This document shows positions 49,856 to 58,902 of a stretch of DNA of 64,000 nucleotides, one piece after another (within the stretch, counting starts at the first letter, position 1; each line of letters starts with the position of its first letter). The DNA is from Desulfurispora thermophila DSM 16022 (GTDB lineage: Bacteria > Bacillota > Desulfotomaculia > Desulfotomaculales > Desulfurisporaceae): the NCBI RefSeq assembly GCF_000376385.1, contig NZ_AQWN01000005.1, positions 213,462 through 277,461 of the forward strand, written 5' to 3'. The notes under the pieces are model-generated. The model was not told where the DNA came from. It searched no databases and saw only the letters and a program-made list of their open reading frames with translations. Made by a program: the position numbers and the translations under genes.

Positions 49856-50310
49856 GATGTTATTTCCCCCTTCATTATCATATCTTCCAGGTACCAGAAT
49901 AAATCAATTGCTCTGATAATGCCCACCGGGTCATTTCCATCAAATACAGGTATGGAATTAAGTCCACTGCTCATAAATAGCCGGCTTATTTCCAGGAGGT
50001 TGTTTTCTGTATCTGCATATACATGTTTTATGGGCTGCATGATATCCTTTACAATGATCGGTCTGTTCGGACGAAAAATCTGGCGGAGGAAAGACGAGTG
50101 AGTGGTCTTTAGAATATGATGCATGCTCAGCAGGCCTGTCTTTTCTTTTTGGGCGTTGGAAACGATCAATAATTCATAGCCGCGCCAGGTGTCACTTTTT
50201 TTTTGAAAAGCTTCAACTATTAATTTGGCTGCTGAGGATATTTTTGTCTGCTCGCTAATAACAGGATATTCCTCTATGGGTACCATTAACTGCCCTGCCT
50301 TGACTTGCAT
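49852..50310 (-). CDS. CBS-pair domain protein
   Basis: 152 residues, paralogue of the downstream gene (LLEISRLFMSSGLNSIPVFD, then GNDPVGIIRAIDLF). Stand-alone CBS pair, transcribed away from the kinase gene at 50596; it may feed nucleotide status into the same pathway, which is speculation. Confidence 0.75.
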   Translation of the reverse strand: MQVKAGQLMVPIEEYPVISEQTKISSAAKLIVEAFQKKSDTWRGYELLIVSNAQKEKTGLLSMHHILKTTHSSFLRQIFRPNRPIIVKDIMQPIKHVYADTENNLLEISRLFMSSGLNSIPVFDGNDPVGIIRAIDLFWYLEDMIMKGEITS

Positions 50311-50484
50311 TTATCTCTCACCCGCCGTAAAACCAGAAAAAACAGTGTGCAAACATGAAATACCCCGGTGCAAAAGTATGGGTGGCTTTATTAAGACTGT
50401 TTTGTTTACCGGTTAGTGTAAGCAAAAAATATGCTAAAGGCAGGACTGCTGTTTGGCTTTAAAAATGTTTTGCCGGGTGAGTTG

Positions 50485-50548
50485 GTGGGCAAAAAATACA
50501 CATATCATGAGCAAGTATTGCCCACAAGATTAAAAAAACTGGTATAAT
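50485..50548 (+). promoter_or_regulatory. Promoter region of the two-component genes with a candidate regulator site
   Basis: TGG-TATAAT (50540-50548) is an extended -10. Overlapping upstream, 50485-50525 (TGGGCAAAAAATACACATAT, then catgagcaagtattgccca) resembles 53834-53873 downstream of the regulator gene. Confidence 0.6.
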
Positions 50549-50595
50549 GATTACAGGGTTGTTGTGCTGGTAAAGAGTAAAAGGCGGGTGGTTTA

Positions 50596-52464
50596 ATGCG
50601 CGAGATTGGTCTGCCCGGTTTTCGGTTCAAAGGGTTCGCAAACCAGTTGATTGTCATTGTAGCTGTATTAATGTTGATTCCCATTGCTCTCGCTTTTTAT
50701 CTCTTCCACATGGTGCATTCTACGGAAATAGGACTGATCAAGAGCCACCGTAAAGTATTGGAAGAGGCCATAAACAGTTTGGACAGCAGTTTGAATTCGT
50801 CATTTTCGGACATTATTCGCAATGCAAACGCAGATAATTTGCCCCGGCGCGACCAGGAAAAGATTCTCAATCATGCTTTACGTCCTCTGGTGGAAAAAGT
50901 TGCGGCCAAATATCCCAGTATTGATATTGGCTTTTATTCGTCTGATTATGATGTTATTTTGGATGGTAACGACCTGCACCTGCATGAGAATTTTTCCAGC
51001 AGGCGCAAGCGTAATTTTGACGATGCAGTAAATAACGGTAATATTGTGTTTGAAGTCCTTGGTCAGGCGGAAAATGGTCAGTTGGAAGTCTATCGCCCCC
51101 TGATCCGCGATAAAAAAATTATTGGTGCAGTCTGGGCGACGGAAAGTATCAAGCCGATTTACAAGCGCATTGATGAAGTGCAGCAGGTTTCTTATACCAT
51201 AATTATTACCGGGTTCATTCTGGCTTTTGGTGGCACGTTGAGTTTGGTTAACAACTTCGCCCGCAGCATAAGCGAGATAAAAAGAGGTTTGGCCAAAATG
51301 AGCCGGGAATCTTTCTATTTGCTGCCCAAGGCGCGTGGAGAAATGGGGCAGATCACTGATGCGATTAACGAAATGTACAAAAAGTTGATTGATACACAAA
51401 ATTACAATGAGCTAATTCTTTCCAGTATAGATGACGGGATTATCTCTGTCAATTTGTCGTGCGTGATAACTGGTTATAACCAGGCAGCATCCGAGCTTTT
51501 TAAATTCACCGACGATATTCTCGGTAAACATATTGACGAGGTGTTTGACGGGGATAGTTATCAGTTTGGGATGTACCTGGCCAGCACGCTGCAGGATAAC
51601 AAACCGGTAAAAGACGTTGCGGTTGTCTACAGAAAAAACAATAATGATATTGCCCGTCATTTTCTGATCAGCACTTCTTTGCTCAATGACGCTGCGGGCC
51701 GCCTGGTGGGAGCTTTGTTGCATGTGCGGGATATTTCAGAAATGGTTAGTTTGCAAGAGAGCATCAGCCGGCAGGAAAGACTGGCGGCCCTGGGCAAAAT
51801 GGTTGCCGGTGTAGCCCATGAAATAAGGAGTCCTCTTACATCTATTGCCGGTTATATTCAGTTCTGGCATAAAGGGCATATGCCTTCCGCCAAATCGTTG
51901 CAGGTGGTGAACAGGGAGCTGGCCAGACTTTCCTCGGTAACTGAGAAGTTGTTGCAGTTTGCCCGCCCCTCACGGGCCGTGCTGGAGGCGGCTGATCTAA
52001 ACCAGCTGGTGGGCAGAACCGTACAGCTTTTTTCCGATGCTTATGGGGGTAATATAAAAAATTTTACCATGCATTGCTCGCTGGCTGAAAATTTGCCCAG
52101 GGCTTTGATGGATGCGCAACAAATCGAGCAGGTGTTGATCAATATTTTGTATAATTCACTCCAGGCTTTGCAGGGGGATGGCCGGATAGAAGTAAGCACT
52201 GCCTTTGACCAGGACAAAAGGATGCTTGTTCTAAGCGTGCAGGATAATGGGTGCGGTATTCCGGAAGAGATCATTCCGGAGATTTTTGAGCCATTCTTTA
52301 CCACCAAGTCCAAGGGAACCGGATTGGGGCTGGCAATTGCCAGGGAAATTATTGAAGCGCACAATGGTTTAATAGAAATATCAAGTAAATTATCGGAAGG
52401 AACCACTGTGCGGATATATCTGCCTTTTGTTCATAACAAAGGGGAGGAGGGTGAAGATGAGTAA
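50596..52464 (+). CDS. Sensor histidine kinase
   Basis: 622 residues. Membrane helix 1 (about 18-38), an extracellular sensor of about 165 residues, membrane helix 2 (about 204-224), HAMP, a PAS domain (about 275-385), HisKA with phospho-His in AGVAHEIRSPLTS at about 411, and the ATPase domain with N, G1 and G2 boxes (ILYNSLQAL; DNGCGIPEEI; GTGLGLAIA). Paired with the sigma-54 activator gene, which overlaps its stop. Ligand unknown. Confidence 0.92.
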   Translation: MREIGLPGFRFKGFANQLIVIVAVLMLIPIALAFYLFHMVHSTEIGLIKSHRKVLEEAINSLDSSLNSSFSDIIRNANADNLPRRDQEKILNHALRPLVEKVAAKYPSIDIGFYSSDYDVILDGNDLHLHENFSSRRKRNFDDAVNNGNIVFEVLGQAENGQLEVYRPLIRDKKIIGAVWATESIKPIYKRIDEVQQVSYTIIITGFILAFGGTLSLVNNFARSISEIKRGLAKMSRESFYLLPKARGEMGQITDAINEMYKKLIDTQNYNELILSSIDDGIISVNLSCVITGYNQAASELFKFTDDILGKHIDEVFDGDSYQFGMYLASTLQDNKPVKDVAVVYRKNNNDIARHFLISTSLLNDAAGRLVGALLHVRDISEMVSLQESISRQERLAALGKMVAGVAHEIRSPLTSIAGYIQFWHKGHMPSAKSLQVVNRELARLSSVTEKLLQFARPSRAVLEAADLNQLVGRTVQLFSDAYGGNIKNFTMHCSLAENLPRALMDAQQIEQVLINILYNSLQALQGDGRIEVSTAFDQDKRMLVLSVQDNGCGIPEEIIPEIFEPFFTTKSKGTGLGLAIAREIIEAHNGLIEISSKLSEGTTVRIYLPFVHNKGEEGEDE

Positions 52465-53833
52465 GATTTTGGTGATCGATGATGAGGAAGGTGTATGCGA
52501 GTTATTGAGAGATGTCCTGGAAGATGCAGGTTTTGAAGTGCTCGTTGCCTGTACCGCTGCGGATGGGTGGGAATCATTAAAGAAAGAGATTCCTGATACT
52601 ATTCTTTTGGATATACGCCTGCCGGATCAGGACGGCTTGCAGCTGATGAAGGAAATAAAGTCCAGTTATCCCGGTGTTCCTATTATTATTATGACTGCTT
52701 TTGGTACTACAGAAATAGCAATACAGGCTATGAAAGATGGGGCCCATGACTATTTGAGCAAACCGTTGCATTTGGATGAAATGCTGCTTACTGTGCAAAA
52801 AGCAGTACAGATGAAACAACTGGTGGCAGAAGTGACGACCCTGCGGGAGAAGCTGGACGAGGATTCAGAAGAGGCGTTTGATGAATTTATTGGTTGTTCA
52901 AGGGATATGCAAGAAGTTTCCAAGCTTATTGGCAGAGTGGCTGACAGCGATGTTACCGTGCTGATTCAGGGGGAGAGTGGAACCGGGAAAGAAGTGGTGG
53001 CGCGCGCCATCCATAACAACAGCAAACGGCAGAGCCGGCCTTTTGTAAAAATAAATTGCGCCTCCATTCCGGAGCAGTTGATTGAGAGCGAGCTTTTCGG
53101 GCACGAAAAGGGTGCGTTTACCGGGGCAATCAGTCAAAAACCCGGTAAATTCGAGGTTGCCAATGGAGGAACCGTCTTTCTGGATGAAATTGGTGAACTC
53201 TCACTGTTTGCCCAGGCCAAGTTGCTGAGGGTCTTGCAGGAAAAGGAGTTTGAAAGGGTAGGAGGAACCAGGAGCATTGCGGTTGATGTGCGAATTATCA
53301 CAGCAACCAATCGTGATCTGGGCAAGATGGTGGCCGAAGGGCGTTTTCGGGAAGACCTTTTTTACCGGGTGAATGTGGTCAATATTAAACTGCCACCCTT
53401 GAGAGAAAGAAAAGAGGATATTCTTCCATTAATGAACCATTTTGTTAGTAAGTATGCCAGAAAGTACAATAAAAAGATTACAGGTATCTCCAAGGATGCG
53501 TTGCTGGTGCTGGAGAAACACAACTGGCCCGGGAATGTGCGGGAGTTGAAAAATGTTTGTGAACAGGCCGTGATCATGGCTCGGGGTAGCATCATCACAC
53601 TGGAGGATCTTGTAATAAGAGAAAGCGCGAACAGTGTGTTTATCAATGCAGCTGTTGAGCCCGTGCTGGAACAAAGCGTGCGGCCTCTGCGGGAAGTGGT
53701 GTCGGAAGTGGAAAAAAAACTGATTTTGCAAGCTTTGAATCAGAATAACTGGAACAGGCAGGCGACAGCCCGTGCCCTGGGATTGAACAGAAGGTCATTG
53801 TACGCCAAGATGAAAGAGTATGGCTTGCTGTGA
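52457..53833 (+). CDS. Sigma-54-dependent response regulator (NtrC family)
   Basis: About 458 residues from ATG 52457 after GAGGAGGGTG. Receiver with phospho-Asp in ILLDIRLPDQ, AAA+ domain with Walker A GESGTGKE, sigma-54-contact GAFTGAISQ, and a C-terminal Fis-type helix-turn-helix (NRQATARALGLNRRSLYAKM). A sigma-54 promoter lies 100 bp downstream in front of the next operon, its likely target. Confidence 0.93.
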   Translation: MSKILVIDDEEGVCELLRDVLEDAGFEVLVACTAADGWESLKKEIPDTILLDIRLPDQDGLQLMKEIKSSYPGVPIIIMTAFGTTEIAIQAMKDGAHDYLSKPLHLDEMLLTVQKAVQMKQLVAEVTTLREKLDEDSEEAFDEFIGCSRDMQEVSKLIGRVADSDVTVLIQGESGTGKEVVARAIHNNSKRQSRPFVKINCASIPEQLIESELFGHEKGAFTGAISQKPGKFEVANGGTVFLDEIGELSLFAQAKLLRVLQEKEFERVGGTRSIAVDVRIITATNRDLGKMVAEGRFREDLFYRVNVVNIKLPPLRERKEDILPLMNHFVSKYARKYNKKITGISKDALLVLEKHNWPGNVRELKNVCEQAVIMARGSIITLEDLVIRESANSVFINAAVEPVLEQSVRPLREVVSEVEKKLILQALNQNNWNRQATARALGLNRRSLYAKMKEYGLL

Positions 53834-53873
53834 TGGGCAAAAATTGCCCGCATATTGAGCAAAATATACCCAC
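53834..53873. promoter_or_regulatory. Candidate enhancer site for the sigma-54 activator
   Basis: Begins with GGGCAAAAATTGCCC, a perfect palindrome, and continues CATATTGAGCAAAATATACC; similar to 50485-50525. It is 60-100 bp upstream of the sigma-54 promoter, a normal enhancer position. Confidence 0.55.
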
Positions 53874-53884
53874 ACACTAATAAT

Positions 53885-53919
53885 TGCCCGCTATTCTGTA
53901 GGAATGCGGGCATTTTTTT
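53885..53919 (+). terminator. Terminator after the response regulator
   Basis: TGCCCGC pairs with GCGGGCA across a 14-nt loop, followed by seven T. Confidence 0.8.
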
Positions 53920-53932
53920 GTCCTTCCCGGGG

Positions 53933-53948
53933 TGGTACGGCTTTTGCT
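53933..53948 (+). promoter_or_regulatory. Sigma-54 promoter
   Basis: TGGTACGGCTTTTGCT fits TGGCAC-N5-TTGCW with one change; the essential GG and GC are 10 bp apart. Precedes the operon starting at 54109. Confidence 0.75.
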
Positions 53949-54022
53949 ACAACATTAAGCTAAATTTCACTTTCACTTTTATGATACCATGCAGGGCGAA
54001 TAAAGCTTAAAGGGGGTGCCGG

Positions 54023-54094
54023 GTGTTAGACTTGTTTAGGGGCGAAGGCAAACGAGTCTTTGATAAATTGAGCAACCTTCAAAATATAGTTTGA
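54023..54094 (+). CDS. Possible 23-residue leader peptide
   Basis: GTG 54023 after AAAGGGGGTG, coding for a short charged peptide that ends just before the ribosome site of the next gene. Could be a translated leader or chance. Confidence 0.25.
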   Translation: MLDLFRGEGKRVFDKLSNLQNIV

Positions 54095-54108
54095 GGAGTG
54101 AAAAAGAT

Positions 54109-54498
54109 ATGACTGAGAAAAGCAAGGAAAAGGTAAAATATTTTTCTACGTTGCTGGGATGCGTAATATTTATAGCCAGTATCTTATTCTATTATGTCGG
54201 TGTTGAGGTGCTGAAAAAGGATGTTTTCCCCCATTACTATGATAGTAAGCGGCATATTGTGGTCAGTCAGAACCCTGACAGCAAGGAAATATATGCCTGG
54301 AAGGATAGTAATGGAAACATCTATACGCAGGAAGATGCACAGGTTAAAAATTTCACCTGGGGCATAACAGCATTGTTGCTCCTGGATATGTTATTGATGA
54401 CCGTGCTGTATGGTACTATTATGAACGCATATTGCAAACTGGTTACCAGAAAAGAGAAAGAAACGGGAGCCACATTCTATCAGCCCGGGTTGCAATAA
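54109..54498 (+). CDS. Small membrane protein of the sigma-54 operon
   Basis: About 129 residues from ATG 54109 with GAGGAG upstream. Two membrane helices (LLGCVIFIASILFYYVGVEV; ALLLLDMLLMTVLYGTIM) flank an extracytoplasmic loop with SKEIYAWKDSNGNIYTQEDA. No family recognised. Likely controlled by the sigma-54 promoter at 53933. Confidence 0.6.
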   Translation: MTEKSKEKVKYFSTLLGCVIFIASILFYYVGVEVLKKDVFPHYYDSKRHIVVSQNPDSKEIYAWKDSNGNIYTQEDAQVKNFTWGITALLLLDMLLMTVLYGTIMNAYCKLVTRKEKETGATFYQPGLQ

Positions 54499-54530
54499 AA
54501 ACGGGAGATGTATGAGCAGGGGGGGTTTTC

Positions 54531-55457
54531 ATGGATATTTTCTTTCCGGTGGCCAGAGTATCTGTTTCGGTTCTGTTCATTATGGGCCTGGGGGGTATAG
54601 TGGGGTTGCTTTCCGGATTGTTTGGTGTGGGCGGGGGATTTTTGATGACCCCTCTCCTGATGATGCTTGGTATTCCCCCGGCGGTGGCTGTGGCCAGTGA
54701 TACGAATCAGATTGTGGCTGCTTCAGCCTCCGGAACGCTGGCACACAGTAAAAATAAAAATGTTGATTTCAAGCTCGGCTTTGTGGTTCTGGTGGGTGGA
54801 CTGCTGGGTGGCAGTGTGGGCACTGTACTGGTGAAGTTGTTGCGTTCACTGGGTAACTTTGATTTCGTTCTAAAAGCCGCTTATGTGGTTATGTTGCTGC
54901 TGGTAGGCTCCTTTATGTTCATGGAGAGTCTTTCTTCTTTACGTAAGAAGAATACATCATCAGCATCAGAAGATATTTCCGGCAAAACTGCTACCTCCAC
55001 CGGGTTCATGAACCGGTTGCCCTTAAAGATGAAATTTGATGTTGCCGGTATAGAGTGCTCGGTGGTGGCTTTGTTGTTACTGGGGTTGCTGATTGGCATT
55101 CTTTCTGCTCTGATGGGTGTTGGTGGAGGCTTTATCATGTTACCCGTCATGATTTACCTGCTTGGTATGCCCACCCATATTGCTGTTGGTACGAGCATTT
55201 TTGTGATTATTTTTACAGCCATCAATGTCACCATTGCGCAAAGTGCCCTGAACCACACTGTGGATCTTTTACTGGCCATCATTTTGCTGCTGGGTTCAAC
55301 AATCGGCGCACAGATTGGAGCCAGGTTGGGTAAAAGATTGAAGGCTGAGCAACTGCGAGTGGTTTTCTCCCTGATAGTATTATCGGTTATGGTGAAAATG
55401 CTGGTGGACCTGTTGAGCAAGCCATCTTCTCTGATTGTTTTGGGGGGAGGGCATTGA
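54531..55457 (+). CDS. TauE/SafE-family anion exporter
   Basis: 308 residues, about eight membrane helices in two repeats, each with the family Gly-rich motif (GLLSGLFGVGGGFLMTPLLM near residue 30; GILSALMGVGGGFIMLPVMI near 190). Family members move sulfite, sulfoacetate or other sulfur anions. In this organism type a link to sulfur metabolism is reasonable but inferred. Confidence 0.88.
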   Translation: MDIFFPVARVSVSVLFIMGLGGIVGLLSGLFGVGGGFLMTPLLMMLGIPPAVAVASDTNQIVAASASGTLAHSKNKNVDFKLGFVVLVGGLLGGSVGTVLVKLLRSLGNFDFVLKAAYVVMLLLVGSFMFMESLSSLRKKNTSSASEDISGKTATSTGFMNRLPLKMKFDVAGIECSVVALLLLGLLIGILSALMGVGGGFIMLPVMIYLLGMPTHIAVGTSIFVIIFTAINVTIAQSALNHTVDLLLAIILLLGSTIGAQIGARLGKRLKAEQLRVVFSLIVLSVMVKMLVDLLSKPSSLIVLGGGH

Positions 55458-55460
55458 GGA

Positions 55461-56297
55461 ATGGGCAGACGTTACATTAAGGGTAAGTATGTGTGGTTGC
55501 TTGTGCTGGGGATAATTTTCATTTTCCCTTCGCTGGCTTTTGCCGCCGGAGATTTGCAGGTCATCCCCAGCCAAATCAACATCGGATTGAACTTTAGGGG
55601 AGCTCGGCTGACTTTAACGGGTGACAAACCGCAAGGTGCTGCTGTGTATGTAAAGGTCACTTCTCCGGCAGATGCCGTGTTTAACTTGAGTCGCAAAGGG
55701 AAAGTGGGACCTTTTTGGATGAATGTGGAAAATGCTACGGTAACCCATGTTCCTAAACTTTACCAGGTGCTTTCTTCCCGCCCTATTCACATGCTTTCTC
55801 CGGATTTACAACATGAACTGGGAATAGATAAGGAATTTTCCAGCATCTATAAAAATGCCGTAGTAAAAGTGCATGCGCAGGAGAAGCAAAGTGGTAATAG
55901 GGAAGAAAAGGTTGGTTCTGAATATATCCGGGCCATGATCAACATTTGCTCCGGCTATGGCCTTTATAAAGTTAAGGAAAACGCGGTTAAGGATGAGGGG
56001 GCGAGGTTTACTGCGCGGATTGATTTGCCGTCCAGCATTCCCCAGGAAAACTGCCAGGTAACGGTTTACTTTATCAAAAACGGTGATCTGGTGAGCAGCA
56101 AAACCGCGAATTTTAATGTGACCAGTGTTGGACTGACAAGGTTGTTGGCGGAAAAAGAAATCTACAACGGTCCGGAGTTCGGGTTATTTGCCGTGGTTGT
56201 GGCGTTGCTGGCCGGAGTGTTGGTTGCCGTGCTTTTCGGTGCCCTGGAGAGGATGACCGGTGGAAAAAAAGGCATGTTAAGTGAAACATCGCATTAA
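55461..56297 (+). CDS. TIGR02186-like membrane protein
   Basis: 278 residues. Signal peptide (LLVLGIIFIFPSLAFA), an extracytoplasmic domain starting INIGLNFRGARLTLTGDKPQ, and one C-terminal membrane helix (FAVVVALLAGVLVAVLFGAL). Resembles the family often encoded beside TauE/SafE exporters. Three bases after that gene, so same operon. Confidence 0.75.
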   Translation: MGRRYIKGKYVWLLVLGIIFIFPSLAFAAGDLQVIPSQINIGLNFRGARLTLTGDKPQGAAVYVKVTSPADAVFNLSRKGKVGPFWMNVENATVTHVPKLYQVLSSRPIHMLSPDLQHELGIDKEFSSIYKNAVVKVHAQEKQSGNREEKVGSEYIRAMINICSGYGLYKVKENAVKDEGARFTARIDLPSSIPQENCQVTVYFIKNGDLVSSKTANFNVTSVGLTRLLAEKEIYNGPEFGLFAVVVALLAGVLVAVLFGALERMTGGKKGMLSETSH

Positions 56298-56330
56298 ACA
56301 TTACCGGCGGAATTGATTTTATAATAAAGT

Positions 56331-56372
56331 AAGCCAGGGCATGGCTTATCTGATTAATGCCCTGGCTTTTTC
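56331..56372. terminator. Bidirectional terminator
   Basis: AAGCCAGGGCAT pairs with ATGCCCTGGCTT; T-rich on the plus side and A-rich on the other. Serves the operon on the left and the minus-strand gene on the right. Confidence 0.85.
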
Positions 56373-56915
56373 ATACGTCAGTGCTCCGGCCCGGGCGTAC
56401 ACCAGCTGGCCGGAGGGGTTTACCACCACCGTGGTGGGTATGGCCCGTACGCCGAAAGCTGTGGCCACCTCACCCGTTTCGTCCAGATATACGGGCAATT
56501 TTAACCCTTGTTGTTGCAGAAATTTTTCCACCTCGGCCGGGCTTTTTTCCCCGGCCGTGATATTGATAAAATAAAAGGCCACGTTTTTATCCCGGTAATC
56601 CCGGTACAGCCTGGCCAGGTCGGGCATTTCCTCCTGGCAGGGCGGGCACCAGGTGTTCCAGAAATTGATGAAAATATACTTACCGGAAACCGAATTGATA
56701 TTATATGGGCTTCCTGAGGTGGGCTGAGCCACAAATTCCGGGATGGCCGGCCGGTTTTCCGCCTTCTGGTCTGTTGTCAGATATACCTTCCCAACAATTG
56801 GTGTATTTTGCCCGGTTGACTGACCGGATGATCCGGTGCTGTTTCTTCCGGTCAAATACCAGGCCAGTACAATGATGGCGGCGGCTGTGAGCAGGGCGAT
56901 TACTTTATGGCGCAC
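56346..56915 (-). CDS. TlpA/ResA-like membrane-anchored thioredoxin
   Basis: 189 residues: N-terminal membrane anchor, then a thioredoxin fold with WCPPCQEE and cis-Pro in FGVRAIPTTVVV. Reduces apocytochrome or other secreted thiols. It receives electrons from CcdA, encoded nearby at 57567. Overlaps the HAD gene by 11 bp. Confidence 0.88.
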   Translation of the reverse strand: MRHKVIALLTAAAIIVLAWYLTGRNSTGSSGQSTGQNTPIVGKVYLTTDQKAENRPAIPEFVAQPTSGSPYNINSVSGKYIFINFWNTWCPPCQEEMPDLARLYRDYRDKNVAFYFINITAGEKSPAEVEKFLQQQGLKLPVYLDETGEVATAFGVRAIPTTVVVNPSGQLVYARAGALTYEKARALIR

Positions 56916-57489
56916 TGGCAGTACCTTCCTCCTGGTTCTGTTTTAACAGCAGGCAGGCTATTTCATCCCAGGAATATACCCGGGTGATGCCTGCCGGCAA
57001 TTGTCCCTGGTTGTATGTGGCGTTATACAGCAGGACAGGGATGTTGCCCCGGGCGATGTGGATGGCATTGGGCAGGGTGTCCTCGATGAACAGGCCCACC
57101 TGCTTCTGGCGGGCGGTTTCCAGTTTGTGGTGCTGGCCCAGGTGAATGATTTCCCGGTAGGGTATCTTGTATCTGGTAAACCAGTCAACCGAATATTTGT
57201 AATAATGGGTGCTGCGGGCCGAGATGAAGTAAAGCTCGTAATGGTCGGACAGACGGTGCAGTTGTTCCACGGCCTGCGGCATGGGCTGGGAGTATTTGAT
57301 CAAGTCCAGTTCATGCTCCAGCACTTTTTGGTAAATATCTTCCCGGCTGATGCCGAACATTTTCTGCGGGTTGAAGTCGAAAAAATCTTCCAGGCAATAG
57401 TTTTTGCCGTAAAGCCTGTTTAAAATGTCGATAATTACCGGTTGGGTGTTGGCCACCACACCGTCGATGTCAATGCCCAGCTTGCGCAA
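56905..57489 (-). CDS. HAD-family 5'-nucleotidase (NT5C/YorS-like)
   Basis: 194 residues. Nucleophile motif DIDGVVANT at 6-14, motif II in YFISARS, and FIEDTLPNA. Fits the 5'(3')-deoxyribonucleotidase group. Lies between the TlpA-like and ccdA genes without obvious link to redox work. Confidence 0.8.
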   Translation of the reverse strand: MRKLGIDIDGVVANTQPVIIDILNRLYGKNYCLEDFFDFNPQKMFGISREDIYQKVLEHELDLIKYSQPMPQAVEQLHRLSDHYELYFISARSTHYYKYSVDWFTRYKIPYREIIHLGQHHKLETARQKQVGLFIEDTLPNAIHIARGNIPVLLYNATYNQGQLPAGITRVYSWDEIACLLLKQNQEEGTASAP

Positions 57490-57566
57490 AATAATCCCTC
57501 CCTGTAAGGTTTCTCTCTAGCTGGCGACTTGCCAAATATGATCGTGCCTACATAGCCCGCCTTGAG

Positions 57567-58298
57567 CTATGTGCCGGGCAGGAGAATAAGTGCTATTTTT
57601 TTCCACCAGCCCAGCAGCAGGAGTGTACCTGCGGCCATTAATATACCCCCGCTGATACTTTCCACCAGTTCCTGGTGTTGGCGGATCAGGTTCCATACCG
57701 GGGTTAACCTTTCCAGCAGGACGGCAGCCAGCAAAAAAGGTAATCCCAGGCCGGCGGTATAAAAAGCCAGCAGGTATGCTCCGTAAGCGGCATTCCGGCC
57801 GCTGCCGGCCAGGGCCAGCAGGCTGGCCAGGGCCGGTCCGGCACAGGGCGTCCATCCCGTTCCCAGGGCCATGCCCAGCAGGAAAGCACCGGACAGCGTA
57901 CCCGGCCGGCCGAGCGGGCGCAGTGGTGTGACGGTGCGGTAGAGTGCCCGCAAGGGCAGCAGCCCGGCCATGTGTGCTCCCATAAGCATGATCAACAGGG
58001 CGGCCATTTTTTCCGCTGCCTGACGGTGAGCCTGCCAGAGTGTGCCGATCAGGCCGAAACCCACCCCCAGAAGCAGGAAAACAAGGCCAAATCCCAGCAC
58101 AAAAAACAGGCTGCGCGTGAAGAGATGCAGCCCGGTGCCGTATGATTCATCTTTTTGGCCTGTGCCTGGCGTGCCGCCATGACCGGCCAGGTAGGAGAGG
58201 TAAACCGGCAGCAGGGGCAGGATGCAGGGCGAAAAAAAAGAGAGCAGACCCAGTAATAAAGCTGTGCCGAAGGTAAGGTTCTGGGTAACTTGTTCCAT
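57567..58298 (-). CDS. ccdA: CcdA-type thiol-disulfide electron transporter
   Basis: 243 residues, six membrane helices. Family marks: LLSFFSPCILPLLPVYLSYL with the first Cys, and GWTPCAGPALASLLALAG with the second. Moves reducing power from cytosolic thioredoxin to ResA/TlpA-like proteins for cytochrome c biogenesis. Confidence 0.92.
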   Translation of the reverse strand: MEQVTQNLTFGTALLLGLLSFFSPCILPLLPVYLSYLAGHGGTPGTGQKDESYGTGLHLFTRSLFFVLGFGLVFLLLGVGFGLIGTLWQAHRQAAEKMAALLIMLMGAHMAGLLPLRALYRTVTPLRPLGRPGTLSGAFLLGMALGTGWTPCAGPALASLLALAGSGRNAAYGAYLLAFYTAGLGLPFLLAAVLLERLTPVWNLIRQHQELVESISGGILMAAGTLLLLGWWKKIALILLPGT

Positions 58299-58530
58299 GT
58301 TTAATTAACACCGCCGGGTCATTCAGCGTGGTTGGTGGTGCGACTATTGATGTTGATATTATAACACCGGACGGTTGAAACCGGATTAAAATTGCTTTAA
58401 GCTTGCTTGACAGGTTAAAAATCAAATGTATTAAGAGATTTTTTGCGACGACAGGCACCTCAAGGATAGGGCCGGAGTAGTATATTAGCAAGCAATATTC
58501 TCCATAAAAGAAAAAGAAGGTGTTTTGCCT

Positions 58531-58719
58531 ATGCCGGCCAAGTTGAAAAGCCGCAAGTTCTGGATGGCAGTGGTTTCCGCTGCGCTGATCATCGCCAATG
58601 AGGGCCTGGGGATGGATATTCCTAAGGACACCGTGCTGGCCTTTGCGGCCGTAGTCATAGGTTATATATTCGGTGAATCCTATGTGGATGCCCACCGCAA
58701 AAATGATGCCGAAATATAA
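58531..58719 (+). CDS. Small holin-like membrane protein
   Basis: 62 residues: LKSRKFWMAVVSAALIIANE and a second helix FAAVVIGYIFGESYVDAH. The KSRKFW...YV.A layout is common in small phage-like holin-related proteins of clostridia. AAAGAAGGTG precedes ATG 58531. A terminator follows. Confidence 0.6.
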   Translation: MPAKLKSRKFWMAVVSAALIIANEGLGMDIPKDTVLAFAAVVIGYIFGESYVDAHRKNDAEI

Positions 58720-58731
58720 CAAAAAGGCATG

Positions 58732-58765
58732 ACCCGGCTGCTTTTGAAAAGAGCCGGGTTTTTTA
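58732..58765 (+). terminator. Rho-independent terminator
   Basis: ACCCGGCT...AGCCGGGT followed by TTTTTT. Confidence 0.85.
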
Positions 58766-58902
58766 CATATCACTGTGTTACAGCCGGCTTTATTTTAGTG
58801 TAAAATATTTGCGTGACTTTTATTTCCTCAAGCGAGCTCGTGCGGAGCACGGTTGGGACGGAATTAATATCAAAATTCTTTTCGCGAAAGAAGGTATGGG
58901 GG

